Positions 26,592 through 37,888 are shown, counted from the first letter of the stretch. The stretch: DNA of 64,000 nt from Hanleya hanleyi (GCA_036873755.1 JAVTVY010033662.1:62001-126000); one strand, 5' to 3'. The notes: a model not told the origin generated them from the sequence alone. Translations and numbers: made by a program.

Positions 26592-27049
26592 AAATCCACG
26601 TGACTTGAGTACTAGAAAGACGGCCAATTCATTAGCATTTTCGAGGCTGAGGAGTGAGGCTGATGTGGAGGTGACGTCTGGTGACATCCGGATCAAAGGT
26701 CACATCCGGTCACGTGACAACCGGGTCACTACCTGTGCCGTCACGATGGCGTCACTATGACGTCACATCCGGTCACATCCGGGTCAAAGGTCACATTCGG
26801 TCACGTGGCATCCGGTAACATCCGGGTCACTTCCTGTGACGTCGCTTCCGGTCACCTGGCGGCCCAGCAAGAGTTATCTGCCCCTACCTAAGACCCCAGT
26901 GACTTCCAATGTTAATCTCATGCAGGTATGGGAAAGGGGTGGTCATATCTTTTTTCTTGTGGATTTTACTATGGATTGTGGCACCTTGATTTCTTCATCT
27001 CGAGCTGTAGAACACGATGGGAGGGGTCTCGAAGCCATGCGTTGACTTT

Positions 27050-27620
27050 TTTTGAAAAGTGTTGATGACGCATGCGCAGTAGACAGGCAGATCGAGGTGG
27101 ACGTTTTGGCGTCTAGGTGGACCCATAGTGGCACGATTGGGTTGTGTGAGGTATCAGTTTGAAGCATTCGTGGGGGAGCGTCCAACTGGGGAGTGGAAAT
27201 ATCGTCAAAAAGTGTATTTGAATTGACGTTTGGTGGTCGAGGAGGACCAATAGTGGTCCGATTAGGCTGTGGGAGGTGTCATCGTGAAGCTCTTGTGGGG
27301 GAGCGTCCGACTGGACTAGTGTGTCGTCCGTTTTCAACATTCGGCGCATGCGCAGACAGGTAATTGTGGGGAAAAGGGCACTGAAAGGGACGTTTTGGTG
27401 TCGAGGTGGACCCATAGTGGTGCGAATGGGTCGGGGAGCGTATTAGTTTCAATCTCTCATGAGGTGGCGTCCAAGTGGACTTGTGCGGAGTAAAAGTAGC
27501 GCAATGGTGCGCCTGCGCAGTAGAAAAAGAGTATGGGAATAGACGTTTTGGGGTCGAGGTGGGCCCATAGTGGGCGTACTGGGTCGGGGAGGGTATCCAT
27601 GTGAAGCGCGCCTTCAGGCC
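27050..27620. repeat. ~150-bp units with GCGCATGCGCAG, left arm
   Basis: About four diverged units, each carrying a (G)CGCATGCGCAG-type site, a GACGTTTTGG block and a GAGGTGGACC(C)A block. Units are about 125-165 bp long. They are mirrored at about 28400-28980 and resemble the array at 33600-34238. Confidence 0.75.
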
Positions 27621-28399
27621 GATCAAGTCATGGGTGGGTGCATGTTTTCTCCGAAATGAAACACGGACTTTACCCCTAAAATAACCCCATCAACCAAGTC
27701 TAGAGTGGTTAATATGGTTCCCAGCTGCCTGCCGAGATATGCAGATTTGGTTAGCTGAAATTTGGGGTCGAAACTGGACTTTCTAGGATATGATCCAAAC
27801 TTCGTTTTAAAGTATTATCGGGGTCGCTAATCACGAATCCGCCGTCAGAATTGACCTTGACCTCGACCTTGACCTTGAAATGGAATATCGAACATTTGGG
27901 TATGACTTTCGCCTAGATATAGGCGGACGACCTTGACCTTTTGATATGTGATGACCTCGTGACTTGTGCGTTGACCTATCTCATCGACCTTGATCTGTGA
28001 CCTCGAGCTAGAAAATGCGGTAGTACAATCAAAATGTACCATCGAAAATTTTGACCTGGAGTCAAAACTCAAGGTCGAGGACATAGATCAACGCACAGGT
28101 CACGGGGCCATCACATATTAAAAGGTCAAGGTCGTCAGCCTATGTCCTGTGACCTTCGGACAAGGTGAAAGTCATACCTAAATGTTCGATACTCGATTTG
28201 AAGGTTAAGGTCGAGGTCAAGGTCAATTTTGACATCGGATTCGTGATCAGTGACTCCGAAAATACTTATATACCAATTTTTGAGTCAATCGGTGAAGGTG
28301 TAATTTTGACCTCCAGAAACGCTCTAGACCTGGTTGATGGGGTTATTTTAGGGGTAAAGTCCGTGTTTCATTTCGGAGAAAACATGCACCCACCCATGA

Positions 28400-28980
28400 C
28401 TTGATCGGCCTGAAGGCGCGCTTCACATGGATACCCTCCCCGACCCAGTACGCCCACTATGGGCCCACCTCGACCCCAAAACGTCTATTCCCATACATTT
28501 TTTCTACTGCGCAGGCGCACCATTGCGCTACTTTTACTCCGCACAAGTCCACTTGGACGCCACCTCATGAGAGATTGAAACTAATACGCTCCCCGACCCA
28601 TTCGCACCACTATGGGTCCACCTCGACACCAAAACGTCCCTTTCAGTGCCCTTTTCCCCACAATTACCTGTCTGCGCATGCGCCGAATGTTGAAAACGGA
28701 CGACACACTAGTCCAGTCGGACGCTCCCCCACAAGAGCTTCACGATGACACCTCCCACAGCCTAATCGGACCACTATTGGTCCTCCTCGACCCCCAAACG
28801 TCAATTCAAATACACTTTTTGACGATATTTCCACCCCCAGTTGGACGCTCCCCCACGAATGCTTCAAACTGATACCTCACACAACCCAATCGTGCCACTA
28901 TGGGTCCACCTAGACGCCAAAACGTCCACCTCGATCTGCCTGTCTACTGCGCATGCGTCATCAGCACTTTTCAAAAAAAG
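28400..28980. repeat. ~150-bp units with CTGCGCATGCGC, right arm
   Basis: Inverted partner of 27050-27620 with nearly the same sequence. The mirror-image 115-codon frames here arise because the arms are copies, and show no domain. Confidence 0.75.
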
Positions 28981-29430
28981 TCAACGCATGGCTTCGAGAC
29001 CCCTCCCATCGTGTGCTACAGCTAGAGATGAAGAAATCAAGGTGCCACAACCCATAGTAAAATCCACAAGAAAAAAGATATGCCCACCCCTTTCCCATAC
29101 CTGCATGAGATTAACATTGGAAGTCACTGGGGTCTTAGGTAGGGACAGATAACTCTTGCTGGGCCGCCAGGTGACCGGAAGCGACGTCACAGGAAGTGAC
29201 CCGGATGTTACCGGATGCCACGTGACCGGATGTGACCTTTGACCCGGATGTCACCGGATGTGACGTCTAGTGACGCCATCGTGACGGCACAGGAAGTGAC
29301 CCGGTTGTCACGTGACCGGATGTGACCTTTGATCGGGGTGTCGCCAGGCGTCACCTCCACATCAGCCTCACTCCTCAGCCTCGAAAATGCTAATGAATTG
29401 GCCGTCTTTCTAGTACTCAAGTCACGTGGA

Positions 29431-31010
29431 TTTCCTCCGCGGAGGAAAGTAATTATATCCGCGGAGGAAATATTGTATCCGCGGAGGAAATATTATATCC
29501 GCGGAGGAAATGATTATATCCGCGGAGGAAATATTATATCCGCGGAGGAAATATTATATCCGCGGAGGAAATGATTATATCCGCAGGAGAAAATATTATA
29601 TCCGCGGAGGAAATATTATATCCGCGGAGGAAATGATTATATCCGCGGAGGAAATATTATATCCGCGGAGGAAATATTATATCCGCGGAAATATTATATC
29701 CGCGGAGGAAATGATTATATCCGCGGAGGAAATATTATATCCGCGGAGGAAATATTATATCCGCGGAGGAAATGACTATATCCGCGGAGGAAATATTATA
29801 TCCGCGGAGGAAATATTATATCCGCGGAGGAAATGATTATATCCGCGGAGGAAATATTATATCCGCGGAGGAAATATTATACCCGCGGAAGAAATATTAT
29901 ATCCGCGTAGGAAATATTATATCCGCGGAGGAAATGATTATATCCGGAGGAAATATTATATCCGCGGAGGAAATATTATATCCGCGGAGGAAATGATTAT
30001 ATCCGCGGAGGAAATATTATATCCGCGGAGGAAATATTATATCCGCGGAGGAAATGATTATATCCGCGGAGGAAATATTATATCCGCGGAGGAAATATTA
30101 TATCCGCGGATATTATATCCGCGGAGGAAATATTATATCCGCGGAGGAAATATTATATCCGCGGAGGAAATGATTATATCCGCGGAGGAAATATTATATC
30201 CGCGGAGGAAATGATTATATCCGCGGAGGAAATATTATATCCGCGGAGGAAATATTATATCCGCGGAGGAAATGATTATATCCGCGGAGGAAATATTATA
30301 TCCGCGGGGGAAATATTATATCCGCGGAGGAAATGATTATATCCGCGGAGGAAATATTATATCCGCGGAGGAAATATTATATCCGCGGAGGAAATGATTA
30401 TATCCGCGGAGGAAATATTATATCCGCGGAGGAAATATTATATCCACGGAGGAAATGATTATATCCGCGGAGGAAATATTATATCCGCGGAGGAAATATT
30501 ATATCCGCGGAGGAAATGATTATATCCGCGGAGGAAATATTATATCCGCGGAGGAAATATTATATCCGCGGAGAAAATGATTATATCCGCGGAGGAAATA
30601 TTATATCCGCGGAGGAAATATTATATCCGCGGAGGAAATGATTATATCCGCGGAGGAAATATTATATCCGCGGAGGAAATATTATATCCGCGGAGGAAAT
30701 GATTATATCCGCGGAGAAAATATTATATCCGCGGAGGAAATATTATATCCGCGGAGGAAATTATTATATCCGCGGAGGAAATATTATATCCGCGGAGGAA
30801 ATATTATATCCGCGGAGGAAATGATTATATCCGCGGAGGAAATATTATATCCGCGGAGGAAATATTATATCCGCGGAGGAAATGATTATATCCGCGGAGG
30901 AAATATTATATCCGCGGAGGAAATATTATATCCGCGGAGGAAATGATTATATCCGCGGAGGAAATATTATATCCGCGGAGGAAATATTATATCCGCGGAA
31001 GAAATTATAT
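29431..31010 (+). repeat. CCGCGG higher-order tandem array, right arm
   Basis: Same 20/20/21-bp monomers as 25985-26591 in inverted orientation, but about 78 monomers (1.6 kb). The period is strict except for small deletions, for example near 29690 and 30105. Each 61-bp unit supplies an ATG in one frame and a TGA in another, which explains the ladder of 60-110-codon frames. Confidence 0.9.
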
Positions 31011-31264
31011 TTGGTGTTTTTCAAGAATTTCATAGGTTTTTCTTCGACTTTGTCTCTGTTTTTACGTCGTTGAGCACGGAAAATTCGCAGAATATTGCTA
31101 TGAATTCGCTGAAAATTCAGTTGATTTCTTGGAAAATACAAAGAAAACCTAGAAAATTAAGTTGGTTTCTTCGGAAATAGAAGAAAAACAAAGGAAATCG
31201 AAAGAAAACGACAATGGCCCTAACGGGCCACCGTAGTATTTCTCTTTCATCATTGGTTCAATTA

Positions 31265-31491
31265 AGTCATCCCCTATAATGTCAAGCCGAGTTATTACAA
31301 ATTTTAATTATCTACCATACCCTGTCCTCTATGACATAGACTTCTTAGGGGACAGGGAATGGTAGCTAATTAAAAACTGTTGTAACTGCTTGACATTATA
31401 GTCCTCTATGACATAGAATTCTCATAGAGGACATGGTATGGTAGATAATTAAAAACTGTAGTAACTCGGCTTGACATTATAGGGAATGACT
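31265..31491. mobile_element. 227-bp palindromic MITE (Tourist-like), TTA target duplication
   Basis: Ends AGTCATCCCCTATAATGTC and GACATTATAGGGAATGACT are inverted repeats that continue inward (AAGCCGAGTTA, ATTATCTACCATACC, CTATGACATAG). TTA occurs at 31262-31264 and 31492-31494. A TWA target site fits PIF/Harbinger-type MITEs; TTAA (piggyBac-like) is the alternative reading. It sits only 35 bp from the end of the giant foldback. Confidence 0.75.
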
Positions 31492-31683
31492 TTAAATGAG
31501 CCAAAGATAGAAGAGATACACAAAAAATAAAAAAATAAAATAAAAATAATAATTAAAAAAAATCGATTTGAAAAAAATATGTATGTATGTTTATTAATTT
31601 TCATAATTTATTGAAAAAAAAAAATATACGTAGACGTCGACCATCCAATATCCCACAGGCCAGGCAACTGTGGGAATAACAGA

Positions 31684-31925
31684 TCTTGTGGTGGCTGATA
31701 TCCGTCATGTCGTATCATCGTACTATCGCCCTATTTTTACTGGGGGGGGGGGGGGGGGGTACGATGCCATAGTGTCCATCGTACACACAGTGATTTCTTC
31801 GTACCATCGTATCATCGTACCATCCATCCTCGCGATCGAGTGTATCAATCGATAGGTTACGATCGATAATTTAGGGATTACCTGGACTTGTGCAGATGCG
31901 TACCATCGTATCATAGTGCTATGTT
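31684..31925. repeat. CGTACCATCGTATCATCG repetition with an 18-nt G run
   Basis: Short degenerate CGTA(C/T)(C/T)ATCG repeats flank a homopolymer of 18 G at 31742-31759. No gene. Confidence 0.7.
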
Positions 31926-31959
31926 TGAATGTTGACCGTGCAGGGGCGGAAGCGTTCAT

Positions 31960-33420
31960 TTGGTAGAGATGAATTTGGTATTAGACCAAGATTTTATAAA
32001 TTTTTCCAATATGAGTAATTGCAAATCGCTATTCAAATGAATAATGTTATCTCATACATATGATGTTGTGCTATCACACTATCAGTCTAATGGTTGAATA
32101 AAAAGGCTAATATTATGATCATCCATATATCAGTCCGCCTCATCTTCACATTTCAAGTTAAATGCTACACTAACGTTCCGTCATTTACCTTGACTTAATG
32201 AATAGGGTAAATTGTTCAACAAGAGAAACGCACGTGATGTCAAACAGCCAATCAAGATAATAGCTTGCCAACACCATGCAGACAGGATTTTCTTTGATGT
32301 CTGCCCGTGTGATTTCCAAATATGGCAAGTGGCGGTTGTACTGGTGTTAATTTCTCTGGAATAGCCAATCAAGTTTGAATTTAAAGAGGCCATACATTGC
32401 ACTTCTCCTAATATGGACCACGGAATCTGTATAGAGCTATCACATCACCAAACCCGTATTCTGATCAGATTATTTGTTATGTTCATCCAAGCTAATACGT
32501 GTAGTGTTCGACTTGGATATGCGAAGATGAGTCCGCCCATGATCTTACCATCATATGTGCAGTTTACAAGTAAACTTACATTCGGCCTGACGGGTGAAGA
32601 ACGATCAATCAGGCGCACCAACACTATTTGTTTTCATTATTTCACCCAAACACCCCCTCCACGAAATAACCTCTCCTCCGAGATACACCCTTCCATCCCC
32701 CCACCCCTTACCTCACGTCGCCGACCCCTCTCATCCTCAATTCTGTATCCAAAATATTACATATTTCCTAAAAATAGCGCCAATTAAGGGCAAAACACAC
32801 ACACTCACACAGATAAATGCAAACTAACGTTTGGAATATACTATCTCGAATCACAGAAATGATAAAAATTATTCTTTACACACGAAGTTCATAATGAAAT
32901 TGCATGTATTGATAACATGTAAGCACTGCAACAACACAGCTGGAAAAGAGATGACCGACCGACAGAGCTTTAATTTGGCGTCACCACACCAGGACTGGGG
33001 AGAAGTAAAGAATTAGAGCCATAGTAAGCCGTGAATGGACTTGACCTACTTAGGAGTTATGAATGAAATTTTCCTTAATTCTCACAAATTCCACCGTTTA
33101 ACATCCTCGATTATTCCCTACCCTGCCTGCGAGGGACTACCGTCTATATTTGTCATAACAATGATGGTAATGTGACAAGAATTGTCATTTTCAAAAAATC
33201 CTTTGTTCTCCACATTGTCATGTACGGGGCCGTACCGCGTGGTACATTACAAAAACAATTAGAATATAAGAACAAGTTAAATACTATTTATATGACTTTT
33301 TTTATGAATATACTTCAGAACCAGGGCTATTCCCTATGTTTTCTGGGTTATCGAATGGAGCATGAGTCAATCCATTTTAGTGTCAGTAGTAAAGAAAGGC
33401 TATTTAAGGTCGTATTTTGT
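31960..33420. other. non-coding spacer
   Basis: No gene supported. The frames at 32413-32827 overlap each other and show no domain. Confidence 0.5.
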
Positions 33421-33472
33421 CGGGGGAGGTAACTCTTGCATCCGACAGGGGACGCCACCAGTTCAAGAGACC

Positions 33473-33503
33473 AAAACTACCTCCAACACAGAAGAGTTCC
33501 AAT
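33473..33503 (+). repeat. possible Polinton terminal inverted repeat, left partner
   Basis: The 31 bp from AAAACTACCTCC through AGAAGAGTTCCAAT are the near-exact inverted complement of 63835-63866. The flanking GGGGGAGGTAACTCTT is directly repeated at 33422 and 33504. No matching 6-bp target duplication was seen outside the pair. Confidence 0.45.
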
Positions 33504-33599
33504 GGGGGAGGTAACTCTTAATGCACTTTTGTGATTTTTGGCAAATTCCGGGTTATCTTCCCTGATTCGAACATTTGCATATTAAATCTATACGGGGAA

Positions 33600-34238
33600 A
33601 ATGCCTGTATGGATAGTCCGATCGGATCGTATGAGGTATCAATGTGAAGCATTCGTAAAGGGGAATCTGATGGGCTGGGTGTGGGGTTGAAATCGTCATT
33701 CTGCGCATGCGCGGTAGACAAAGGGTATGGAAATAGACGTTTTGGGATCTAGGGAAGCCACTAATGGTCCGGTTGGTTCGAGTAAAGTATCAATGTGAAC
33801 CATATGTGAGGGGGCATCCGACGGGGTGGGTGTGGGGTTGGAATATCGTCATTCTGCGCATGCGCAGTAGACAAAGGGTATGGAAATAGACGTTTTGGGA
33901 TCTTGGTGGGACTCTAGTGGGCCGATGGGGTCGAGTGAGGTATCAATGTAAAACATATGTGAGGGGGCATCCGATGGGATGGCTGTGGGGTTGCAATATC
34001 GTCATTCTGCGCATGCTCGGTAGATCAAGGGTATGGAAATAGACGTTTTGGGATCTAGGGGAGCCCCTAATGGGCCGATGGAGTCGAGTGAGGTATCACA
34101 GTGAAGCATATGTGAGGGGGCATCCGTCTGGACTAGTGTGTTGGCCGTGTTCTACATTCTGCGCATGCGCAGACAGGGAATTGTGGGAAAAGAATATGGA
34201 AATAGACGTTTTGGGGTCTGGGTGGGCCACTAATGGGA
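33600..34238 (+). repeat. ~152-bp tandem repeat with TGCGCATGCGC sites, about 4 copies
   Basis: TGGAAATAGACGTTTTGGG recurs at about 33729, 33881, 34034 and 34197. Each unit carries a (T)GCGCATGCGC-type palindrome (one decayed to GCATGCTCGG) and an ACTAATGG(G)CCGAT block. The last unit matches the foldback unit at 27290-27420 over about 130 bp, including TGGACTAGTGTGT and GCGCATGCGCAGACAGG. Confidence 0.8.
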
Positions 34239-35113
34239 CCGATTCTCTCTACGACCCATTGCAAGTTGGGGCGCTGTTCATAGGCACATTCCAAGACATC
34301 CAATTGGTCCACTTGGTCCAGCACGGGCTGTAGCGACGCCCGGTTAATGATGGTAAACGGTTGGTCAAATACCCGGATGTTACTGCTCGGGTAAAAGTAT
34401 CGGACTTGGCCTGTCTCGTTATGCTGCAGCACATAACCAAACGCCAGATTTCATTTGAAGGACGTAGCTTGGTCATTGAAGATGGCTTCCACGTAGCTGC
34501 ATAGACGGGCGAGGTTGGTCAGTCGGAAATTGTAGATATCTTGAATAGAGCGATGACGGTGGAAACAGTGCCGTATCATAGGCCAGTGGTGCTGATATAT
34601 GTCACTCACTGGATGGGAGTCCTGTAAGAGATCGCTGGGAATATCCACCGCATCTTCCAGAAAATGTTCGATGTTGTCAGGCGTCTGACTGGGAACAGTA
34701 ACGCTGGGGGCCGGCTGGATATCCCGACTCTTCTGAACTGTGGGTTTAGGCGGGCTCTCCGTGATCGCATCACCAGTGGCATTCGTCTCCCCGGGCTCAT
34801 CTTCACTAGGTCTTACCCTCATGGGTGCCTCTCTAGTGGGAAGTTGTCGCTCATGCCGTGGTGACGGACCATGAATCAAATGTTGGTGCTGTCTTAGCTG
34901 ACCGGGTCGTTTGAAGAGTTGACCACTTTCATTACATTGTTCCGTCGCGCCCTCGTGGAGTGAGCGTTCATGGCGCAGTAAAGCATCTTCCCGATTAAAT
35001 GACCGTGCGCAGGTTATACAAGTATATCGTGCACCGTTGTGGATGGAGGACTCGTGTCGTCGCAAATTTTGTGGGCAAGTAAATGGCTTCTGGCAAGTTG
35101 TGCAAGATAACAT
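34236..35113 (-). pseudogene. truncated N-terminal region of a Polinton-type protein-primed DNA polymerase gene (C2H2 fingers)
   Basis: Starts at ATG 35113. Two C2H2 fingers are followed by a third that has lost a cysteine (CNESG). A proline/glutamate-rich linker leads to a conserved segment of the kind found before the PolB domain in animal Polintons (IYNFRL, FNDQAT, FGYVLQHNETG, RYFYPSSN, DVLECAYEQRP). An in-frame TGA at 34451-34453 interrupts this segment. At about 34238 the gene stops abruptly at the 152-bp repeat array, so the polymerase domain is absent. Assignment to the polymerase gene rests on recalled similarity. The alternative is a free-standing zinc-finger protein. Confidence 0.6.
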
Positions 35114-35174
35114 ATCGGCTGTGGATTTCGAAATGATGAATGCCGTAAAATTCTGGCTCTTATAGACCAACATA

Positions 35175-35280
35175 GAAGTACCCGGATGTAGGCGCGGACG
35201 ACAGCGACACGATCCCGGATGTACAAGAACCCGGATGTACCCGGATGTAAAAGTTCCCGGATGTAAAAGTGCCCGGATGT
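35175..35280 (+). repeat. CCCGGATGTA minisatellite
   Basis: Repeated CCCGGATGT(A/T) motifs spaced about 12-18 bp, upstream of the zinc-finger gene at 35113. The same motif array recurs at 36118-36192, 37745-37825 and 63435-63545, all next to Polinton genes or ends. Confidence 0.8.
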
Positions 35281-35285
35281 TCAAT

Positions 35286-35567
35286 TCACTTCGCCCACTG
35301 GAAAATTTCCTCTCTCCTCGTGCAAAGATCACATCCGGCCAAGGATACACCTTCAAGGCAGGTCAGGCATCGCTGGCGATGGTAGCGGAGATCTCCGGGC
35401 TCTCCCCTGGTTGAGCTATAACCCACACTGAAGAAATCATCTATCATTTCCATAGTTATGAGCGGGTATCTTTTGGTAACTCGTTTGGGGAGTCGAGTGG
35501 GAACCGGCACCTTTTCGTCAATCTTCAACGATTGCTCGTCTGCCTTGGAATTGGCTGGCTTTTCCAT
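35286..35567 (-). CDS. small Polinton-associated protein, left palindrome copy
   Basis: 93 codons from ATG 35567 (MEKPANSK). A charged N-terminus is followed by a KRVTKRYP segment and two CxxC-like pairs near the C-terminus (CLTCLEG and CDLC), which suggests a small zinc-binding protein. The family is unknown to me. The start was chosen because the plus-strand mirror copy has a TATA box 55 bp upstream of the equivalent ATG. In this copy the TATA is mutated (ACTATCCATACGG), so expression is doubtful. The last residues differ from the right copy because the palindrome arm ends inside the gene. Confidence 0.55.
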   Translation of the reverse strand: MEKPANSKADEQSLKIDEKVPVPTRLPKRVTKRYPLITMEMIDDFFSVGYSSTRGEPGDLRYHRQRCLTCLEGVSLAGCDLCTRREEIFQWAK

Positions 35568-35759
35568 TTGATTGGGTCTGGTACAGGTTGTGAGAAATGT
35601 ACATCTAACATGCGTGTTTCCGTATGGATAGTTAGAGGGGAGGTGACCGTCCAATCGACCAATCAGAAGCCATCATTTCAGAAAGTTCAATCTTCGTTCA
35701 GTGTAACCTAAACGTCTTTGGGCAATCCATGATACTGAAGCTCGAAGCTCTTACTTCTC

Positions 35760-36053
35760 TCATTCAACACTGGGATCAATCTCCATCGGCTCTTCAATAC
35801 GCGGCGGCGAATCGATCTCCATGGGTTCTTCTATTCTCAGATGCATTCCCATAGAAACTGAAATATCCGGTCTCGAGAGTGGCGAGCGTGATCCGTGTAT
35901 GACATTTCGGTGACGTCTCAATTGACTGGGATGCTTAAAGACTATATCACAATCCGCACATGTATGAATGGATACTTCGTGGCGTGCACGTGTGTGACAA
36001 CGCAAACTGTCCAGGCGATGAAAGCGCTTCGAGCAAGTTGTGCAAGAGAACAT
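35760..36053 (-). CDS. two-finger C2H2 protein, left palindrome copy
   Basis: 97 codons. Fingers at C4-C7-H20-H25 and C32-C35-H48-H53 are followed by an acidic tail with a duplicated EEPMEID motif. It resembles the first two fingers of the polymerase-type gene at 35113 in sequence and in its upstream region, so the two are probably duplicates. A likely nuclear DNA- or RNA-binding protein; its target is unknown. TATAAG lies about 45 bp upstream on the minus strand. Confidence 0.6.
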   Translation of the reverse strand: MFSCTTCSKRFHRLDSLRCHTRARHEVSIHTCADCDIVFKHPSQLRRHRNVIHGSRSPLSRPDISVSMGMHLRIEEPMEIDSPPRIEEPMEIDPSVE

Positions 36054-36096
36054 ATTGGCTGTGGATCTGGAAATGAGGAATGCCGTAAAAATTCCG

Positions 36097-36106
36097 GCTC
36101 TTATAG
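36097..36106 (-). promoter_or_regulatory. TATA-like box of the C2H2 gene
   Basis: CTATAAGAGC on the minus strand, about 45 bp before the ATG at 36053. It is preserved in the mirror copy near 37836-37845, and a related CTTATAGACC version lies before the 35113 gene. The conservation in three places supports a promoter role. Confidence 0.5.
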
Positions 36107-36264
36107 GCCAACATAGGAGTACCCGGATGTTCTACAGTCAGGGGTGTACAAGAACCCGGATGTACCCGGATGTAAAAGTGCCCGGATGTTCACGAATGTA
36201 CCACCATCACGGACTTCTATCAGGCCCAGGTCCAGAAGCTCTCATGTCCTGCATGTGAATGGTC

Positions 36265-36835
36265 AGTCATTTTGTGTGTGTGTGTATGCATGTGTGCGCG
36301 GGTGTTTGTGTATGCATGTGTGTAAGCATGTGTGTGTCTATGCGTCTGTGTGTGCTTGCGAGTGTGTGTATGCGTGCGTGTATATGCATATTATGCATAT
36401 GTGTACTTGAGTGTGTACGCGTATGCGTGTGTGTGTATGTGTGTGCGTGTGCGTGCATGTACGTGCATGTGTATGCCTGTATGTGTGTGTGTATGTGTCT
36501 GTGTATGCGTGTGTGTGTATGCAACCACCACCACCACCGGGTGTTGACGCCCGTCACCACCACCACCACCATCACCACTATCACCACCACCACCACCACC
36601 ACCGCCACCACTACCACCGGGCGTTGACGCCCGTCAACACCACCACCACCAGCACCACACCACCACCACCACCACCACCATCACTGGGCACACACGCCCT
36701 GGTGTACCCTATGCCCGGTTCATTCTTATATGTACAGACACCACCACCACCACCACACACTACCACCACACACACACACACCACCACCACATTCCACCAC
36801 CACCACGCCCGGTGGTGGTGGGAGCTCCCGTGTGG
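36265..36835. repeat. (TG)n then (CCA)n microsatellites, left arm
   Basis: Imperfect TGTGTG tract at 36265-36525, then CACCAC tracts interrupted twice by GGGTGTTGACGCCCGTCA / GGGCGTTGACGCCCGTCA hairpins at about 36538 and 36618. The frames here translate to Cys/Val or His/Thr runs and are not genes. Confidence 0.85.
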
Positions 36836-36963
36836 CAGAGCTCTTGGATCGGAGCTCTTGGAGCTCAAAGCGTATGGAGCTCAGAGCTCGGAAGTGGCAT
36901 TTGCATATGACCTCTGTGAGGTCACTTCCGCTTCCGTTCACGTGACCGGAACTGACCTTTGAC

Positions 36964-36999
36964 ACCTGCGCGCAATTTTTATCCGGTATTGTTTTCAGG
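36964..36999. other. palindrome spacer
   Basis: About 36 bp (starting ACCTGCGCGCAATTTTTATC) between the two arms; the only non-mirrored centre sequence. Confidence 0.7.
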
Positions 37000-37154
37000 G
37001 GTCAACGGTCAGTTTCGATCACGTGAACGGAAGCGGAAGTGACCTCACAGAGGTCATATGCAAATGCCACTTCCGAGCTCTGAGCTCCACACGCTTTGAG
37101 CTCCAAGAGCTCCGATCCAAGAGCTCTGCCACACGGGAGCTCCCACCACCATCG

Positions 37155-37665
37155 GGCGTTGACGCCCGTCAATGCCCGGTGGTGGTGGTGGTGGTGGTGG
37201 TGGTGGTGGTGGTGGAATGTGGTGGTGGTGTGTGTGTGTGTGGTGGTAGTGTGTGGTGGTGGTGTTGGTGGTGGTATCCGTACATATAAGAATGAACCGG
37301 GCATAGGGTACACCAGGGCGTGTGTGCCCAGTGATGGTGGTGGTGGTGGTGGTGGTGGTGGTGTGGTGGTGGTGGTGGTGGTGTTGACGGGCGTCAACAC
37401 CCGGTGGTGATGGTGGTGGCGGTGTGTGGTGGTGGTGGTGTGTGGTGGTGTGTGGTGGTGGTAGTGGTGATCGTGGTGGTGGTGGTGGTGTTGGTGGTGA
37501 CGGGCGTCAACACCTGGTGGTGGTGGCGGTTGCATACACACACACGCATACACAGACACATACACACACACATACAGGCATGCACATGCACGTACATGCA
37601 CGCACACGCACACACGCATACACAGATGCATACTCACAGGCGCACACATGCATACACACACACAA
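37155..37665. repeat. (GGT)n and (CA)n microsatellites, right arm
   Basis: Inverted partner of 36265-36835, with longer GGT runs and the same GACGGGCGTCAACACC hairpins. Confidence 0.85.
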
Positions 37666-37888
37666 TATGACTGACCATTCACATGCAGGACATCAGAGCT
37701 TCTGGACCTGTGTCTGATAGAAGTCCGTGATGGTGGTACATTCGTGAACATCCGGGCACTTTTACATCCGGGACTTTTACATCCGGGTTCTTGTACACCC
37801 CTGACTGTAGAGCATCCGGGTACTCCTATGTTGGCCTATAAGAGCCGGAATTTTTACGGCATTCATCATTTCCAGATCCACAGCCGAT

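Larger units (their letters stand above)
25761..31230. mobile_element. giant palindromic foldback element, 5.5 kb
   Basis: The left end TGGCCCGTTAGGGCC is the reverse complement of the right end GGCCCTAACGGGCCA. Both arms then run in parallel: about 220 bp unique, a CCGCGG array, a conserved stretch with CACGTGACTTGAGTAC, CATCCGG-rich sequence, roughly 150-bp units, and a GACCTTGACCTCGACCTTGA core, to a centre near 28013. Inner arms are highly similar (ORFs 27279-27626 and 28401-28748 are near-identical mirror images). The arms differ in array length (about 0.6 against 1.6 kb). No transposase is encoded. Target duplications are unclear. It lies just upstream of exon 1 of the claudin-like gene. 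Confidence 0.9.

Noticed and set aside
27279..28748. Paired identical 115-codon proteins
   Set aside because: They are mirror images caused by the palindrome, lie in repeat units and have no domain.
25985..31010. Long chain of open frames (MIISAEE / YPRRKYYIRGG repeats) as a repetitive protein
   Set aside because: They are translations of the 61-bp array in all three frames, with starts and stops supplied by the repeat itself.
36259..37751. Cys/Val-rich or His/Thr-rich proteins
   Set aside because: Frames arise from (TG)n and (CAC)n microsatellites, mirrored by the palindrome.
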